Virus record (IMG/VR): IMGVR_UViG_3300037485_001872
Coordinates: 1-64,000 of that record
From: a virus
Strand: one strand, 5' to 3'
DNA: 64,000 nucleotides
Shown: piece after piece, positions 9,586-19,176 of the stretch
Numbering within the stretch: position 1 is the stretch's first letter
Layout of the letters: every line of letters begins with the position of its first letter
The notes under the pieces: generated by a model
Told to the model about the DNA's origin: nothing
The model's database searches: none
What the model saw: only the letters and a program-made list of their open reading frames with translations
Program-made: the position numbers and the translations under genes

Positions 9586-11274
9586 TTAGCGTTTTAGTTC
9601 TATAACTAAGAACTTAGAAATATCTCTCACCCAACAAGCAGAAATACTATGTACCCAGAACTCACGTCCCATTGTCTTCGTAGAAGAAGCAATTTCTGAA
9701 GTTTTATCTGGGCTCCAACGGCCTGTTCCAAATCCCCACCACATGCTATCACCTTCTGGTTTAACATAGTAGATGTTTGCTCCTTTGTTTCCACCGTCAA
9801 TAAGTGTAGTTCCTGAAGGTAGGTTTGTACGTGCGTTTGAGTATTCTTCTTGTGCAGCATCCCATATTACTAAGCTATAGCTATCATGAGCTTCACCACG
9901 TCCTGCAAATCCTCTACTGAATCTTTCAGAACCTAATTGATAATTCAATGATGGGTCATATTCGATTTCAATATTTCCAATGTCAGGGATAGAAACTTTT
10001 GTAAATGCTACAGGAGATAGTTTTAGATGCATGTTATCACCTGAAACTGGGTTTTGGATAAGTCTATCGGTTCCTAAGAATATACCAAGGTTTTGAACTT
10101 GCATTCTAACTTCTTCTTGGAAGATGCTCAACATGTTTTCGAATGCACGAGCTCCTGCTTTAAACTTAATGTTACGTTCAATTGGTTGTAAGTCTGGACG
10201 ACCTTGGAAGATATATGCAGCGGCTTGACGGATGTGCTCACGAGTGATTCCACCTGGACGGCTATATTTAATAACCCTTCCTCTACGTATTTGATGCCAT
10301 AAACCTTCATTCAAACGTTTAACACCATTGCTACCACGAATTACACCACCTTTTTGGAATAGTAATTGTTGAGCTTCAATTTTCATGTGCTCTAACAACA
10401 CTAAGTATTCTAAAGTACTACCTAAACGTAATGTGTTAGAATTTACTTTACCATTGGCGTTCAATTTACCAACATAGAACATATCAAGCTTACGACCCAT
10501 ATCATCTTTGATTTTGGCCATTTCGTCTTGGAACATATTCCAATATTGTTTTGAGTGTGTAGCTGCTCCTGAGAATGACTTCATTCCTGCATACATAGTT
10601 TCAAATGTTTCAACACCTCTATGGTTTCCTAATACGAATTCGCAGGTCATGGTTCCCATGTTATCTGGACTTTCAAGGTTTGAGAATTGTGTAGAGAACT
10701 CACCAAGTACGTGACCAATTTTAAAATACTGAATACCAGCTTTTAATTTTGATTTATCAAAGTATTTAGCGGCATCTTGTGTGTTAATAGTGGCCATATG
10801 TAACCAGTAATCACCTTCTTGTGTAATAGGGTAGTCTTCTGAAATTACAAGTTGGTCTCCGTATTGTTTATCATATGTCAATACATCACCTGGTTGGTAA
10901 GGTTTAGACAATCCAATAGGGAAAAGACTTTCATCAATACCTGGAAAATCATGTTCTGTAGACGTATCTTTCATTGTGAACGTACCTGTTGGTTTATAAA
11001 CTGGTAGGTCATAAGTAAAAGTACCATCTGCACCATTTACTTCCATCACGGCTTTGTTTGCGAAAAGATTTTGGTAAATTGGAACCCTCACCTCTGCGAA
11101 ATTAGTGAATAAATTTACTAATCCAAGATGATTTTTGTTAGGGTCTTCTTTGTACCAAGATGAAAGGGAAGCCCTATCCATCCAGCCCATTTGTTTTACA
11201 CTTTCGGTTGTTTTGAATCCGATTACGGTATCACCATTGATTACCTTCGGAACATTAGTTATTACTGTGCTCAT
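9586..11274 (-). CDS. Major capsid protein (probable)
   Basis: 562 residues. It follows the acidic, coiled-coil protein expected for a scaffold, is closed by a strong stem-loop, and precedes connector-like genes; this is the normal place for the shell protein. The length suits an HK97-fold shell protein of a large phage. Visible features include an N-terminal arm (~60 residues), a long helical stretch about residues 270-380 (spine-like) and a C-terminal beta-rich part that ends FLVIELKR. The ATG at 11274 is the only sensible start. The fold itself is inferred and not directly visible. Confidence 0.75.
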   Translation of the reverse strand: MSTVITNVPKVINGDTVIGFKTTESVKQMGWMDRASLSSWYKEDPNKNHLGLVNLFTNFAEVRVPIYQNLFANKAVMEVNGADGTFTYDLPVYKPTGTFTMKDTSTEHDFPGIDESLFPIGLSKPYQPGDVLTYDKQYGDQLVISEDYPITQEGDYWLHMATINTQDAAKYFDKSKLKAGIQYFKIGHVLGEFSTQFSNLESPDNMGTMTCEFVLGNHRGVETFETMYAGMKSFSGAATHSKQYWNMFQDEMAKIKDDMGRKLDMFYVGKLNANGKVNSNTLRLGSTLEYLVLLEHMKIEAQQLLFQKGGVIRGSNGVKRLNEGLWHQIRRGRVIKYSRPGGITREHIRQAAAYIFQGRPDLQPIERNIKFKAGARAFENMLSIFQEEVRMQVQNLGIFLGTDRLIQNPVSGDNMHLKLSPVAFTKVSIPDIGNIEIEYDPSLNYQLGSERFSRGFAGRGEAHDSYSLVIWDAAQEEYSNARTNLPSGTTLIDGGNKGANIYYVKPEGDSMWWGFGTGRWSPDKTSEIASSTKTMGREFWVHSISACWVRDISKFLVIELKR

Positions 11275-11285
11275 TTTAATATGTT

Positions 11286-12383
11286 TTATTTATCTATTAG
11301 TTCTTCTAAACTTAACTCTTTTCCACTTCCCTTGCCTTGTACTGAAAGTTTTATACTATCCCCAGATTTCTTAACTAGGTTTAGTGTTTTTAGTGTAGAC
11401 AACTCCTTGTTTCTAGAAAAATCTTTAAATTTTTGTTTTAAAAATTCTTCGGGGTCTGTAAGGTAGAGGGTTAAATCTGCTGCTGTTTTTGGGTCTTTTC
11501 GTCTTTCGTTGTAAAGAGTGTCAACCTCAAACTTACCATCTTTTTTCTTAGTTGCTACATCTAAGAGTTTTTTTTGTGTTGCGTCATTTAACTCATATGA
11601 AGTGGAATAAATTTCCTTTAAATCCTTTCTATAATTCTGAAGAGCTTTTTCTGCTTCTTCTTTTTGAATTATTGCTTGCGAATTTAAATATTCAACATGC
11701 TTATCAAATGCTATATGAAATTCGTTTACGGCTTCTTCTGCTTTTTCACCTAGAACTTCTTTTGCTTTAAATCCATCTATAATTGTAGAAATTACATCTT
11801 CAGCGATTCCTTGTGCTGTAAATTTCATTTTTAAAATTTCAGATTGGCCTTCTTCTGAAGTAACATCTAAACTATCTAAAGGAGATATTACTTTGTCATA
11901 GGCATCTAAAGCTTGGCGAATATTACCGCCATTTTTTTCAATGTCAATTAACTTTCTTGTGAGGTCTGATGTTTTGTCAATATCAATTTTATTGGCTAAA
12001 AGTTCACCTTTCTTTGTTTCCTCTTGTAATTCTACAATTTGGTTAAAAGTGTCTTCGTCAATATTGGCATCCTCATATGCCACTTCATTTCCGTTTTCAT
12101 CTACGATGGTCTCTAAGGCCACCCATTTTCCCATACTCACCATCTTATCCACCATTTCTTTATATGGAGAACCTAAAATAGCTTCAGGTGCTTCAGTAGT
12201 TGGTGGGGGTGTTTTTGGTTCTGGTGGGTTTAAATCTAGAATCTCTGTAATTTCAATCTCTTCTTCTGAAGGTGTTATAACAGGTGGTACTAAATCTGCG
12301 GGCTCTAGAAAATCTTCAATTGATTTAACTTCTCCTTCACCTACAGCAAAACTTAATGGTTCGTGGTTTTCAAATGTGTTCAT
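11286..12383 (-). CDS. Putative capsid scaffolding protein
   Basis: 365 residues, strongly acidic and Glu/Lys-rich. The N-terminal ~80 residues are Pro/Glu-rich and probably disordered; about 120-330 is long helical sequence with coiled-coil character; the end (KELSLEELIDK) is a short charged helix. It lies 11 bases upstream of the capsid gene in the same direction. These are the usual traits of scaffolds. A TATATTTG sits one base ahead of the ATG (12392-12385) but with no TTG at the right distance, so a promoter there is uncertain. Confidence 0.65.
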   Translation of the reverse strand: MNTFENHEPLSFAVGEGEVKSIEDFLEPADLVPPVITPSEEEIEITEILDLNPPEPKTPPPTTEAPEAILGSPYKEMVDKMVSMGKWVALETIVDENGNEVAYEDANIDEDTFNQIVELQEETKKGELLANKIDIDKTSDLTRKLIDIEKNGGNIRQALDAYDKVISPLDSLDVTSEEGQSEILKMKFTAQGIAEDVISTIIDGFKAKEVLGEKAEEAVNEFHIAFDKHVEYLNSQAIIQKEEAEKALQNYRKDLKEIYSTSYELNDATQKKLLDVATKKKDGKFEVDTLYNERRKDPKTAADLTLYLTDPEEFLKQKFKDFSRNKELSTLKTLNLVKKSGDSIKLSVQGKGSGKELSLEELIDK

Positions 12384-12481
12384 ACAAATATACGTTGGTT
12401 TTTTAAAAAAGTAAAGTAAATAAAATTACAACAGTAGCTTTATTCCCTTAATAATATTTATTTTTATTATAAAATTTAATT

Positions 12482-12757
12482 TTATTTAAATGTTCTACAA
12501 ACTCCTATTGCTGAACCCGATGCCAGCTTTATATCTTTAATAGTTAACTCATCTTTACATCTGATTAACATTGTAGTTGCTAATGTAATGCCACTAAGTC
12601 CTAAATAAACAAAAGCATTTCCTCCATTACTATCTACAAGTTTTGTAAGTACTGCGGCTGCGTTTATAATAATGTGGTCATAGTCTACATTATTTTGTTC
12701 TGTAGTGGTTATTATTTTTGTTCCTCTTCCTCCTAGGGTATGTTGGTCTGTTTTCAT
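12482..12757 (-). CDS. Short paralogue of the N-terminal module of 13751-14788
   Basis: 91 residues that align along their whole length with residues 1-91 of the protein at 13751-14788 (MxxDQHTxGGRGTKIIxTTEQ at the start, GSAIGVCRxFK at the end). It ends exactly where the larger protein continues into its adhesin-like part. It is therefore either a duplicated stand-alone decoration module or a truncated copy. Virion role inferred from location. Confidence 0.65.
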   Translation of the reverse strand: MKTDQHTLGGRGTKIITTTEQNNVDYDHIIINAAAVLTKLVDSNGGNAFVYLGLSGITLATTMLIRCKDELTIKDIKLASGSAIGVCRTFK

Positions 12758-12787
12758 ATTTTTTAAACTGTTACTATTGTTACTCTT

Positions 12788-13036
12788 TTAAATTCTTTCA
12801 TATTGTTGTTTATTAAATTTTTCAGTTGCTATTTCTTTAGGTTTAATTTTACTTAATTTTATTTTATGTGCTTTATGTAAAGCAAGAAGATTAGTAAGTC
12901 TTTGTAATTCTTCTGTATTAGTTTCATTATCAACTCTACTTTGTATTTTTACTATATTATCTTCATTACTAGATTTAATTATATTAAGATTATTAATCTC
13001 TCTTTCTTCTAATTCTTCTAATGTGTATGTTTTCAT
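12788..13036 (-). CDS. Small charged helical protein, unknown
   Basis: 82 residues, rich in Glu, Lys and Asn with heptad-like Leu/Ile, so a coiled coil is likely. It lies between the membrane protein at 13041 and the 12482 gene. No family recognised. Confidence 0.6.
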   Translation of the reverse strand: MKTYTLEELEEREINNLNIIKSSNEDNIVKIQSRVDNETNTEELQRLTNLLALHKAHKIKLSKIKPKEIATEKFNKQQYERI

Positions 13037-13040
13037 AATG

Positions 13041-13346
13041 TTAAACTGTTGTTATTGATACGGTATTATTTGCTTGTAAATATATTATATCTCCATCAGG
13101 GTTTCCACTATTGCAAGTCATCAATGCTGATGGAATTGTTAATAATATTAAGTTTCCAAGAATATCACTAAATACTGCATCATCTCCAACCGTATTACCT
13201 GTTTGGTCAATACTTAAAGCACATTGCCAAAAATAATAACTTAACCCTTTGTGGAAGATTGAACGAATTAATCCGTACACTAAAGATATTGGCATTAAAA
13301 TAAACGCCATTAAACTTGCTACAATCATTAATATTAAATTTATCAT
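13041..13346 (-). CDS. Small membrane protein (holin or virion membrane factor?)
   Basis: 101 residues. Residues 1-30 form one long hydrophobic segment (LILMIVASLMAFILMPISLV) and there is a second hydrophobic stretch about 65-80. Together with the next small TM gene it could take part in lysis, but no endolysin is visible nearby, so this is only a suggestion. Confidence 0.6.
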   Translation of the reverse strand: MINLILMIVASLMAFILMPISLVYGLIRSIFHKGLSYYFWQCALSIDQTGNTVGDDAVFSDILGNLILLTIPSALMTCNSGNPDGDIIYLQANNTVSITTV

Positions 13347-13347
13347 T

Positions 13348-13524
13348 TTATTTCTTTAAAGTTGCTTTGTATTTTTTATATTCGTTAAGAGTCCTTCCTA
13401 ATGTATATATTATTGTAGCTAACAACAAAATGGTCTGCAAACCAACATTAAGGTCAACAGTCTTTATTGTTATAAAACAAAGGACATTTGCCCCTACTAC
13501 TTTAAGGTCTTCTAATTCTATCAT
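13348..13524 (-). CDS. Small single-TM protein
   Basis: 58 residues from the ATG at 13524, whose A overlaps the stop codon of the upstream gene. A longer frame exists upstream, but it would run through that gene. One clear membrane segment near residues 28-45 (GLQTILLLATIIYTLG) is followed by a Lys-rich tail, the layout of small holins. Function unproven. Confidence 0.6.
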   Translation of the reverse strand: MIELEDLKVVGANVLCFITIKTVDLNVGLQTILLLATIIYTLGRTLNEYKKYKATLKK

Positions 13525-13751
13525 TAATTGCTTGGTGGGAATGGTGGTGGTAAAGGTGGAACATACTCGCCTTGCGGTAAATCTAAAACCCAAGCATATT
13601 GACTTGCCTCAACTTCGGGTTCATCTTCATCTGATAACATTAAATACCAAACATCATCAATATCTTGAACGCAATTAAAAAATTGATATTCTGTGTAATA
13701 TTTACCTTGTATTTGGTCTTTTTCTTGCTCTGTTAAAATGTATCCTATCAT
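13524..13751 (-). CDS. Small acidic protein with proline-rich tail
   Basis: 75 residues beginning MIGYILTEQEKDQIQGKYY and ending PPLPPPFPPSN. It is linked by one-base overlaps to both neighbours, which suggests translational coupling. Its place beside the decoration protein suggests a virion accessory or chaperone role. Confidence 0.6.
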   Translation of the reverse strand: MIGYILTEQEKDQIQGKYYTEYQFFNCVQDIDDVWYLMLSDEDEPEVEASQYAWVLDLPQGEYVPPLPPPFPPSN

Positions 13752-14788
13752 TATACTTGTCTTGAAAGGGTTGTTTGAAATGCTTGTACGGCTGTGTAAA
13801 AGTTAGACATTTGACTTATTGATAAACTATTACCTAATGAGGTAAAAGCTATTTCTAAAGTATCAAATCTTAAAGGAACTCCAAGACTATTTAATGCTCC
13901 TAAATATACATTGTAATTTATTGTTCCATTACTTGCATGTGTAACAGTAGTATTTGTTGAATTTACAGAAAAATTTAAAGTTGTAGATAAATTTCTTGAT
14001 GCTTGTCTAAACCCAGTTGTACTTGTAACTATTGTGCTACTTCCATTTGAATCATCATTTATAGCAGGATAAGTTATGTTATTTGTATATCTCATATATG
14101 TACCTAATAAAGAAAGTCCATTAAATACTCCCAAAATTATACTTACACTTCCTGTTCTATTTGTTCTTGAATAAATACCAAATGAAGCATTATTTTGAGA
14201 TAATTCAACAGATGGATTTAATCCAGTATTCATATATGCACTCGCACCATTTGGCGTAACCCCCGTACTCGCAAAAGTCCACCCACTTGAAAACGTACCC
14301 GTAAAACTTGACGATTTTAAGTTCTGAGCACAAGATGCTGCACTTGCCCCTACCATTGGATATATGGCTTTCATATTTGCCCAAACACTATTTGCTTTTA
14401 AATCTAAAACAAGTTGCAATGTTGCACTTTGTTCAGTTGCATTTAATGAGCCTCCAGCAGCAATTACCCTATTATAAAATGCTACATAATCGGCATCTGT
14501 AACTTGTATTCCCGTTTTAAATTTTCTACAAACTCCTATGGCTGACCCTGATGAAAGTTTTATATTTTTAATTGTTAATTCATTTTTACATCTTATTAAC
14601 ATTTTACTAGCTAGGGTTATACCAGAAAGTCCTAAATAGGTAAGGGCATCTTCACCGTTACTATCTATTAGTTTTGTTATTACAGAATCTTCATTTATAA
14701 CTATATACTCATACTCTACAGCGTCTTGCTCTGTAGTAGATATTATTTTTGTACCTCTACCTCCAATAGTGTGTTGGTCTACTCTCAT
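13751..14788 (-). CDS. Decoration/adhesin-like virion protein
   Basis: 345 residues. Residues 1-91 form a module shared with 12482-12757. About 100-150 resembles a helical linker (CAQNLKSSSFTG region), and about 155-345 is a Ser/Thr/Asn-rich all-beta domain resembling laminin-G/concanavalin-like carbohydrate binders. It is encoded between the portal region and the scaffold, where head-fibre genes often lie in phages of Bacteroidota. Sugar binding is inferred from composition. Confidence 0.6.
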   Translation of the reverse strand: MRVDQHTIGGRGTKIISTTEQDAVEYEYIVINEDSVITKLIDSNGEDALTYLGLSGITLASKMLIRCKNELTIKNIKLSSGSAIGVCRKFKTGIQVTDADYVAFYNRVIAAGGSLNATEQSATLQLVLDLKANSVWANMKAIYPMVGASAASCAQNLKSSSFTGTFSSGWTFASTGVTPNGASAYMNTGLNPSVELSQNNASFGIYSRTNRTGSVSIILGVFNGLSLLGTYMRYTNNITYPAINDDSNGSSTIVTSTTGFRQASRNLSTTLNFSVNSTNTTVTHASNGTINYNVYLGALNSLGVPLRFDTLEIAFTSLGNSLSISQMSNFYTAVQAFQTTLSRQV

Positions 14789-14807
14789 TTAGTTCTTATT
14801 TATTTAA

Positions 14808-15716
14808 TTAAGTGAAAGGCATATTAATTGGTGAAGAAAAACATTCAGTGTGACCACTGAACTTTATCATGGGTTTATATCTTAATTTCTTATTTGCCTC
14901 TATTATCTTTGCCTCCCAATTTACTGCTAGGTATAAAGAAGTACGAATTTCAGTTACTAATCTATGTTTATAGGGTATCTTGGCTTTTACAAACCTATCT
15001 TTTATACGTTTTAATGATGTTATTCCAACTTTGTAAAAATTCTCATATTCTGAGTATAAATGTAAAAAGTAAATAGTTGCTGGAATTTTTAACCACTCTT
15101 CTTTATTTTTTTCTGATAGTCTAATATTATGAACTCCCCTATGTAGCTCCTCATTACATGTTGGGCATCCTTGCCCAGATAAATGATTTCGCCTACTCTG
15201 CATAAAGCTACCGTGTTTTTTACATGTTATGTTTATTATCCCCTTGTGTTTATTATAAATAACATTTTCATAGGTATATTTATTTTCATGTATAATACTT
15301 GCTATTTCTATAAAATCATCTATTGGTCTTAGTTGATTATTTGAACAGGTAGGACAACCTTTCCCTGCCAAATGATTGTTAGGAAATTGACTAAATTCCC
15401 CATGCTCCTTACATATTATTTTTACCTTTTTAAGTGCTGTTTTATAACTTGTATTACTATAGTCATACTTATCTTCATGTACCTCTTTACATTGTAATAA
15501 AAATTCACTATTTGTCTTTGTATAATTCGTATTACAAAAAGTACAACCATGACCAATTAAATGTTTACTAGGTGCTTGTTCAAATATATGACCTTGTTTA
15601 CACTTTATAGAAACCTTTACTTTACAATTTATATACTCTACCTCTGAATAATCATACTTATTACCATGTACTTGTATACTTTTATTAATAAATTCTAATG
15701 TTGAACTTTTTTCCAT
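14808..15716 (-). CDS. Putative homing endonuclease: zinc repeats plus GIY-YIG-like domain
   Basis: 302 residues. Three tandem ~55-residue repeats (about 5-62, 63-122 and 123-180) each contain HxxKYDYS-like starts and end in CxxC (CTFC, CPTC, CPTC), a DNA-binding zinc repeat seen in phage homing enzymes. The C-terminal part begins ATIYFLHLYSEY and continues FYKVGIT, like the T5orf172 branch of GIY-YIG nucleases. It sits between portal and the decoration gene, 2 bases after portal, and is probably a mobile intruder in the structural operon. Confidence 0.75.
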   Translation of the reverse strand: MEKSSTLEFINKSIQVHGNKYDYSEVEYINCKVKVSIKCKQGHIFEQAPSKHLIGHGCTFCNTNYTKTNSEFLLQCKEVHEDKYDYSNTSYKTALKKVKIICKEHGEFSQFPNNHLAGKGCPTCSNNQLRPIDDFIEIASIIHENKYTYENVIYNKHKGIINITCKKHGSFMQSRRNHLSGQGCPTCNEELHRGVHNIRLSEKNKEEWLKIPATIYFLHLYSEYENFYKVGITSLKRIKDRFVKAKIPYKHRLVTEIRTSLYLAVNWEAKIIEANKKLRYKPMIKFSGHTECFSSPINMPFT

Positions 15717-15718
15717 TT

Positions 15719-18475
15719 TTAGTTTTTATTAACTTCTGCGATATATCTATCCTGCTTTAGTTTCTCTTTCTGAAGTGCTAGTTTATCTACTTCTAGTTTT
15801 AATTTTGCTTCATTGGTTTTAAAAGTATCTTTGGCAGTATTTATACGTAACTCTAAATCTTTTAGTTTTAAAGCATGCTCTTCTGAAAATTGTTCGTTAT
15901 TAATAAATCTATCAGCTTCATCATTATAAAATTGTAATTGTGGTAATGAAGAATTATTATCAACGGCTTTTCCTAATCCTGATAAGTATGATACTGTTAA
16001 GTCTTTTTGCCTATCCTTTTCACTTTCCCCAGCTTTAAATATTCTTTCTTCCTCCGTAGCATTCTTAGTGGCTTCTAGTTGTTGTGTTAATAAATCTTGT
16101 TCATGCTTACGTTGCGCCTGGGTATTTAAATCTCTTCTCATTCTTTCTAAACGAGCAATTTCCATTAAACTCACCATACTATCAGAACCCATAATAGCTG
16201 CTAATTCAAGACTATCAGAGTCTAAGGTATTTCTATTTAGGAGAGATTGTTTTAATGTTTCTAGTTCCTTACGTTTTTTACTATTAGATATGGCCATAAT
16301 ACCAAGTCTACGTAATGGAAAATCCTTATCTTGAAATTTAAGGAAAGCCTTTGACATGTCACTTTTAGTGTATGACACTGAAATATCGTGACCATCACCT
16401 TGAGCATGTTGTGCTAAATTTAAGTGTATTTCAAGTGCTCTTTTCTTTGCGGCACTAAAGTCTTCATATAGATAATCTGTTTGTGTAGTGGTTGCTGAGG
16501 CATTTTGTCTTACACCCTCTGCTGTCTGGTACTTAACTGGTGTACCCAATGCTGGAGGATTTATACCAAATTGCTCATAAGCTAATAACTTGTAGTGTTC
16601 TGCTTGTTGTTGTTTAGCTAATATTTGATTAGAAAAAGATAGGTCTACAAGTTGGAATTGATTAAATGCTGATTTTCCTTGAAGATTCTGAGAAGAACCA
16701 TCAACACCGAAAAGTCCTGAATCTTTTATTATTCTAGATACGTTTAAAAGAGATGTTTCTGTATCCCCATATTCTTTTATATCTGAGGGTAAAAAGTTAA
16801 CATCGAATAAAAAGAATGCTCCTATTTCTTTTTCCTGTAGATTATATTCACCATTTTTAGCAATGTTATACATGTTTTGGTAAGGCATAATTTTATCTGC
16901 TGGAGCCTTTCCAATTAATCCTGCCAGTGGCAATTGTACATCGTAAATATTACTATCACCTTTTATTTGAAATTCTAAAGGCTCTATAGCATAATATAAA
17001 TCTTCTTTCAGATTAGTAGTACCTGTTGTAGCTTTTTTACCTTTCCAAACCTGCGGGATATAATCCCATACTATTGTATTAGGTTCCCTATTGTCTTTAA
17101 GTGTTTCTAAAGATACATTTTTAAGACTCTTTATATTATAATCCTCTAAGAAGTCGGGAAGAAGTTCATCTGTAACTATTTTTGATTCAATCCTACCTGT
17201 TTCAGTTACATATGTTATATAAGCGACTCTTTGCCAGCTTCTCCAATATGCCTCTGTAACTTGAATTAAATCTGTACGTAAATTTAAATCCTCACGTAAA
17301 TAGGATGCATATTGATTGGCTGTTTGCCTATTTCCATCAAAATGTCTTGGTAGAAAACTTGGGAATGATTCCTCGGTTCCATCTTTTTTATAGATGGTTT
17401 GTTGCGCTAAAGGTACACCGAAATGGTCTTGAATACCTAATAAGAAATTATAATCGTGATATTGTTCATTTGGTACTAGGTTATTTTTACCCGTACTTTT
17501 ATATAAATCAGAGGAGAACATTCCAGAAGTTTCCTGGTGTTCTGCTTTTCTTTGATTTAAAATTTGTTTTTTTGTTTCTTCTGAGAAGTGATGACCGTCT
17601 CTATTAACAAAATCAGAGGGGGTGAAGAAGTGTACTCTTCCTCCATATTCTCCAAGTTGTGGATATTTGACATCAACTGTTTGAGAAAAAAATGTATTTA
17701 TAGGGCTCCATCTCTCTATTCCATAACTATCATACTTAGTATAATAATGGGAAAACCATCTTCCTGTTAGTAATTGGTCATAAATTAACTCACTGTCCAA
17801 TTCATCTAGATGGAAACGTTCCGTATCGGCTTCTAAGGTGTTTTCTGCCCATTCCACCGCAGTTGTCTTCCAATCTTTCCTCATGTAGTTTTCTATCTCA
17901 GGAGGAGTTAATTCTTGTCTGGCGTTCTGTATCTGCTCAATATATGCAGCTTTCTCTTCTTCGTTTTTAAAATCCGTTTTATCTGGATTTATTCCTCTAT
18001 CAAGAAGTCTTAATTGAATCTCTTTTTCTACCTCCTCATTTATGAACTTATGTATAAGTTCTGACTTTGTTCTTATATACTCATTAGAAGATATTTCGTC
18101 AATGTTTGTGGGGTGAAATTTATCACGACCCTCATTCATAATACTTCTCAGATAGTTTACAATTATACCTAATATATCATAGTGTCGTATTGTATTTGGT
18201 ATTTCAAATTCTTCTAGAAGGTTAGAAACTTCTCTTAACTGGGGAATAAGCTCAGAGATTTCCATATAACTTAACTTTCCCTCACACATTCTGTAGTAAT
18301 CACAGAAGCGTTGATTTTCACGGAATTGTGTAAGCCCTATTAATTCAAGAGCGTCCATAGTGGATTTCTTCCACCTATCACCTTTTTTACTTGATGGAAT
18401 TGCCTGTGCTGGTAGAGTGGAAACCACATTACCATCAGAAAAGGCAGAATACCATGCATGGAGATTATCAGACAT
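15719..18475 (-). CDS. Portal protein (probable)
   Basis: 918 residues, long for a portal but within the range of large phages. Evidence is position (downstream of large terminase, upstream of scaffold and capsid), size, and layout: mixed N-terminal wing region, long helices around 620-700, and a ~200-residue C-terminal coiled coil rich in Lys/Glu/Gln (barrel-like). No catalytic motif. It has its own promoter at 18481-18510, and the ATG is only 5 bases past the TATATTTG element. Confidence 0.72.
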   Translation of the reverse strand: MSDNLHAWYSAFSDGNVVSTLPAQAIPSSKKGDRWKKSTMDALELIGLTQFRENQRFCDYYRMCEGKLSYMEISELIPQLREVSNLLEEFEIPNTIRHYDILGIIVNYLRSIMNEGRDKFHPTNIDEISSNEYIRTKSELIHKFINEEVEKEIQLRLLDRGINPDKTDFKNEEEKAAYIEQIQNARQELTPPEIENYMRKDWKTTAVEWAENTLEADTERFHLDELDSELIYDQLLTGRWFSHYYTKYDSYGIERWSPINTFFSQTVDVKYPQLGEYGGRVHFFTPSDFVNRDGHHFSEETKKQILNQRKAEHQETSGMFSSDLYKSTGKNNLVPNEQYHDYNFLLGIQDHFGVPLAQQTIYKKDGTEESFPSFLPRHFDGNRQTANQYASYLREDLNLRTDLIQVTEAYWRSWQRVAYITYVTETGRIESKIVTDELLPDFLEDYNIKSLKNVSLETLKDNREPNTIVWDYIPQVWKGKKATTGTTNLKEDLYYAIEPLEFQIKGDSNIYDVQLPLAGLIGKAPADKIMPYQNMYNIAKNGEYNLQEKEIGAFFLFDVNFLPSDIKEYGDTETSLLNVSRIIKDSGLFGVDGSSQNLQGKSAFNQFQLVDLSFSNQILAKQQQAEHYKLLAYEQFGINPPALGTPVKYQTAEGVRQNASATTTQTDYLYEDFSAAKKRALEIHLNLAQHAQGDGHDISVSYTKSDMSKAFLKFQDKDFPLRRLGIMAISNSKKRKELETLKQSLLNRNTLDSDSLELAAIMGSDSMVSLMEIARLERMRRDLNTQAQRKHEQDLLTQQLEATKNATEEERIFKAGESEKDRQKDLTVSYLSGLGKAVDNNSSLPQLQFYNDEADRFINNEQFSEEHALKLKDLELRINTAKDTFKTNEAKLKLEVDKLALQKEKLKQDRYIAEVNKN

Positions 18476-18480
18476 TTTTA

Positions 18481-18510
18481 CAAATATATGACATTTTTAT
18501 TACATTTCAA
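18481..18510 (-). promoter_or_regulatory. Late promoter of the portal gene
   Basis: Minus strand TTG (18510-18508), 19 bases, TATATTTG (18488-18481), then 5 bases to the ATG. Perfect match to the Bacteroidota consensus, predicting a nearly leaderless mRNA. It restores portal expression downstream of the inserted homing gene. Confidence 0.82.
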
Positions 18511-18531
18511 AGACAATAAAATTTTATCAAA

Positions 18532-19173
18532 CTAAGTATACCTCAAATATGTTTTATTTGGGGTGTTTCCATTTAGCATACTTATAATGCTTGTTTTTGA
18601 AAAATGATTATTATATTGTGCTGCTTCTTTTGCTGATTCATAATATACACCTGTTTGAATATCTAAAACTATTTTTCTTAATTTTTCACATCTCTTTTCA
18701 ATAGCTTCTAAACTAGCTTTTTTACCTTTTTGACATGCAGTTCTTTTTTCTATTACTTCTTTAGATTGTTTTTTACCTAAATTTGCTTTTCTTAATTTTT
18801 CTCTTGTCGCTTCAGATGGGCTAACCCCCATTCTAGCTATTGACATTTTTAAAATAGTTTCTTTAGACTTTAATCTAGGTATTTCATTATACCCTGGTAA
18901 TGTACAATTTAAACCTTCTTCTAAGACATTATAAAAAAGACCCCAAGCCCTCTCTAATAAAAATAATATTTCAAACTCACAATATTCAATTATTTCAAAA
19001 GTATGCTTTTCTACTCCATACTTACAAAGAGAGTTATAAAGTTTGGGTTGGTCTTTACAGTTTTTCGAGAAGTAAGACCACCATCTTTTTTGAATATCTT
19101 TTGAACTCCCTATATAAATTCTTCCAGTAGGTGATGTTATTTTATAAATCCCACATTTAATTTTTCTTCTCAT
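18532..19173 (-). CDS. GIY-YIG homing endonuclease
   Basis: 213 residues. The catalytic domain starts GIYKITSPTGRIYIGSS (residues 8-24) with the expected downstream Arg (about R30) and Glu (about E73). About 105-160 are NUMOD3-like repeats (KMSIARMG, KLRKANLG, KRTACQKGKK). The C-terminus is a NUMOD1-like helix-turn-helix (TGVYYESAKEAAQ). It is a free-standing selfish endonuclease between terminase and portal. It is clearly related to the gene at 25437-26114. Confidence 0.9.
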   Translation of the reverse strand: MRRKIKCGIYKITSPTGRIYIGSSKDIQKRWWSYFSKNCKDQPKLYNSLCKYGVEKHTFEIIEYCEFEILFLLERAWGLFYNVLEEGLNCTLPGYNEIPRLKSKETILKMSIARMGVSPSEATREKLRKANLGKKQSKEVIEKRTACQKGKKASLEAIEKRCEKLRKIVLDIQTGVYYESAKEAAQYNNHFSKTSIISMLNGNTPNKTYLRYT

Positions 19174-19176
19174 TTT

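Noticed and set aside
12385-12392. Strong promoter for the scaffold gene
   Set aside because: TATATTTG is only one base from the ATG and no TTG lies at a suitable distance, so a functional promoter is doubtful.
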